Assembly (NCBI GenBank): GCA_016706425.1
Contig: JADJJR010000001.1
Coordinates: forward strand, 1,860,001-1,924,000
Length of the DNA stretch: 64,000 nucleotides
DNA from: Elusimicrobiota bacterium
GTDB taxonomy: Bacteria; Elusimicrobiota; Elusimicrobia; FEN-1173
Reading direction: 5' to 3'
Made by a program: the position numbers and the translations under genes. The notes under the pieces are model-generated. The model did no database searches, was not told the origin of the DNA, and saw only the letters and a list, made by a program, of their open reading frames with translations. This document shows positions 62,849-64,000 of the stretch, piece after piece; the stretch's first letter is position 1; each line of letters begins with the position of its first letter.

Positions 62849-64000
62849 ATGCGCCCCTCTCCGCTCCCCCTCGCCGGCGTCGCGCGGCACACCCTGCGGT
62901 GGATCCTGTTGATCACCCCGACGGCCGCGGCCATCGGCACGGCCTGCGCGTTTTTCCTTTGGGCCCTCGACCGAACCACCGGATTGCGTTGGCGGTATCC
63001 CGCGCTGTTGTGGGCCTTGCCCGTGATCGGCGTGGCGATCCACGGACTTTACAGCCGATGGGGCCAAAAGGCCGAGGGCGGAAACGATCTGGTGATCGAA
63101 CAGATCCACAGCCCAGGCGCCGGGGTGCCCCGCCGCATGGCGCCGTTGATCTTGGCGGGCACGTTGCTCACCCATTTGGGCGGCGGGTCCTCGGGACGGG
63201 AGGGAACAGCCCTTCAAATGGGGGGCGGCATCAGCGCGTTTTTCGCCCGCGTTTTTGACCTCTCCGCGGCGGACCGGCGGACCCTGTTGATGGCCGGGGT
63301 GGCGGCGGGGTTCGGCGGGGTTTTCGGGACCCCCGTCGCTGGCGCGGTGTTCGCACTTGAAGTGGCGGTCCTTGGTCACCTGGATTACGAACCCCTCGTC
63401 CCCTGCCTTTGGGCGGCGGTGGTCGGCCATTGGGTTTGCCTGTCCTGGGGAACCCACCACACCAATTACCACCAACAGATCGCCGTGGCCCCGGTTCTCG
63501 CGCCCGCGCTCACGGCCAAGGTGCTGGCCGCGGCGGTGGCGTTCGGGCTCGCGAGCGCTCTCTTCGTTTTCGTGTCTCACCGGGCGCGCGCCGCCTTCCG
63601 TCGATGGATTCCCCGCCCTTGGCTCCGTCCCGTGGCCGGGGGCGTCCTTTTGATCGCCTTGACGGCGCTTTTGGGGACCCGGGATTACTTGGGGCTGGGG
63701 GTGGACGCGCCGCCGGGCGCCCCCGACACCGTGACCCTTTTATCGGCGTTCCGGGACGAGGGCGCCACCCCGTGGAGTTGGTTGTGGAAGACCCTCTTCA
63801 CCGCGACGACCCTCGGCGCGGGCTTTAAAGGCGGTGAAGTGACGCCGCTGTTTTTTGTCGGGGCCACCCTGGGGAACGTCGTGGCCCACCTCCTGGCCGC
63901 GCCCGTGGATCTGTTCGCGGGTCTCGGGTTCGTGGCCGTCTTCGCGGCGGCCGCCAACACGCCGTTGGCGGGGGTGGTGCTGGGTTTGGAATTGTTCGGG
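62849..64000 (+). CDS. CLC-family channel/antiporter, CLC-F fluoride type (cut by window edge)
   Basis: 384 codons are visible and the frame runs off the right edge. About ten membrane helices. In place of the usual anion-coordinating GSGIP, the protein has GGNDLVIEQIH, and this is followed by RMAPLILAGTLLTHLGGGSSG and REGTALQMGG. GNxLI plus GREGTxxQMG marks the CLC-F fluoride/proton antiporter clade (EriC-F) rather than chloride CLCs. ATG chosen at 62849, 17 bases after the lipid kinase stop, so probably co-transcribed. No fluoride riboswitch was recognised upstream of either gene. Confidence 0.82.
   Translation, partial: MRPSPLPLAGVARHTLRWILLITPTAAAIGTACAFFLWALDRTTGLRWRYPALLWALPVIGVAIHGLYSRWGQKAEGGNDLVIEQIHSPGAGVPRRMAPLILAGTLLTHLGGGSSGREGTALQMGGGISAFFARVFDLSAADRRTLLMAGVAAGFGGVFGTPVAGAVFALEVAVLGHLDYEPLVPCLWAAVVGHWVCLSWGTHHTNYHQQIAVAPVLAPALTAKVLAAAVAFGLASALFVFVSHRARAAFRRWIPRPWLRPVAGGVLLIALTALLGTRDYLGLGVDAPPGAPDTVTLLSAFRDEGATPWSWLWKTLFTATTLGAGFKGGEVTPLFFVGATLGNVVAHLLAAPVDLFAGLGFVAVFAAAANTPLAGVVLGLELFG

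Overview
The window is GC-rich, densely coded bacterial chromosome (well above 60 percent GC by eye) from a Gram-negative, free-living-type cell. Supporting this are type IV pilus retraction ATPases, an outer-membrane porin-like protein with a large RND exporter, biotin and proline synthesis, and a complete aconitase. The phylum cannot be fixed from sequence alone. Two enormous genes (3198 and 4096 codons) coding for exported, membrane-spanning mosaics of enzyme-like domains recall the giant genes reported in uncultured Omnitrophota and Elusimicrobiota; that placement is a low-confidence inference. No tRNA, rRNA, CRISPR array, prophage or complete insertion sequence was seen.

Layout. 1-10,073 (all minus): a long run proA, nadD-yqeK fusion, lytR-type LCP, two pilT-type ATPases, a cNMP/GAF protein, rsfS and argS, mostly joined by 1-4 base stop/start overlaps; then a PilZ protein and the start of bioB, which sits behind a BirA-like palindrome. 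10,146-19,742 (minus): giant gene 1. 19,895-25,538 (plus): aconitase, an AMP-forming ligase and a GPH/MFS transporter, overlapping. 25,616-31,960 (plus): DUF1302, DUF1329, YCF48-like and MMPL/RND genes with their own promoter and terminator. 31,965-40,215: NUDIX hydrolase, PuuD-like membrane protein, then a minus-strand run with an M1 aminopeptidase, xseA and xseB, followed by a GFA-type protein, a small envelope protein and a release-factor-like protein. 40,342-40,586: a small element bounded by 17-bp inverted repeats. 40,586-46,924 (minus): glmU, prs, rplY, pth, clpB, with a CIRCE-like palindrome before clpB. 47,022-48,282: diguanylate cyclase converging on a small secreted protein. 48,402-60,692 (minus): giant gene 2. 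60,802-64,000: two small minus-strand genes, a lipid kinase and the start of a CLC-F-type channel.

The most unusual content is the pair of giant genes. They share a signal peptide followed by an AExNFWxxRR motif, an N-terminal domain of roughly 450 residues, and an upstream DNA element with GTTACA-type repeats at an 11-bp period. Giant 1 carries modules resembling phosphoglucose isomerase, phosphohexomutase and UDP-sugar pyrophosphorylase, which would be three consecutive steps from fructose-6-phosphate to a UDP-sugar, although the mutase motifs look eroded. Giant 2 carries a membrane module present three times, between which lie kinase-like modules and a HEMTH metallopeptidase-like segment. 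They look like one co-regulated family of exported mosaic proteins with exchangeable cargo.

Elsewhere the genes fit ordinary housekeeping (translation, cell-wall precursor supply, DNA repair, protein quality control) plus a c-di-GMP/type IV pilus theme (PilZ, GGDEF, PilT) and a lipid or hydrophobe export cassette next to an acyl-activating enzyme.
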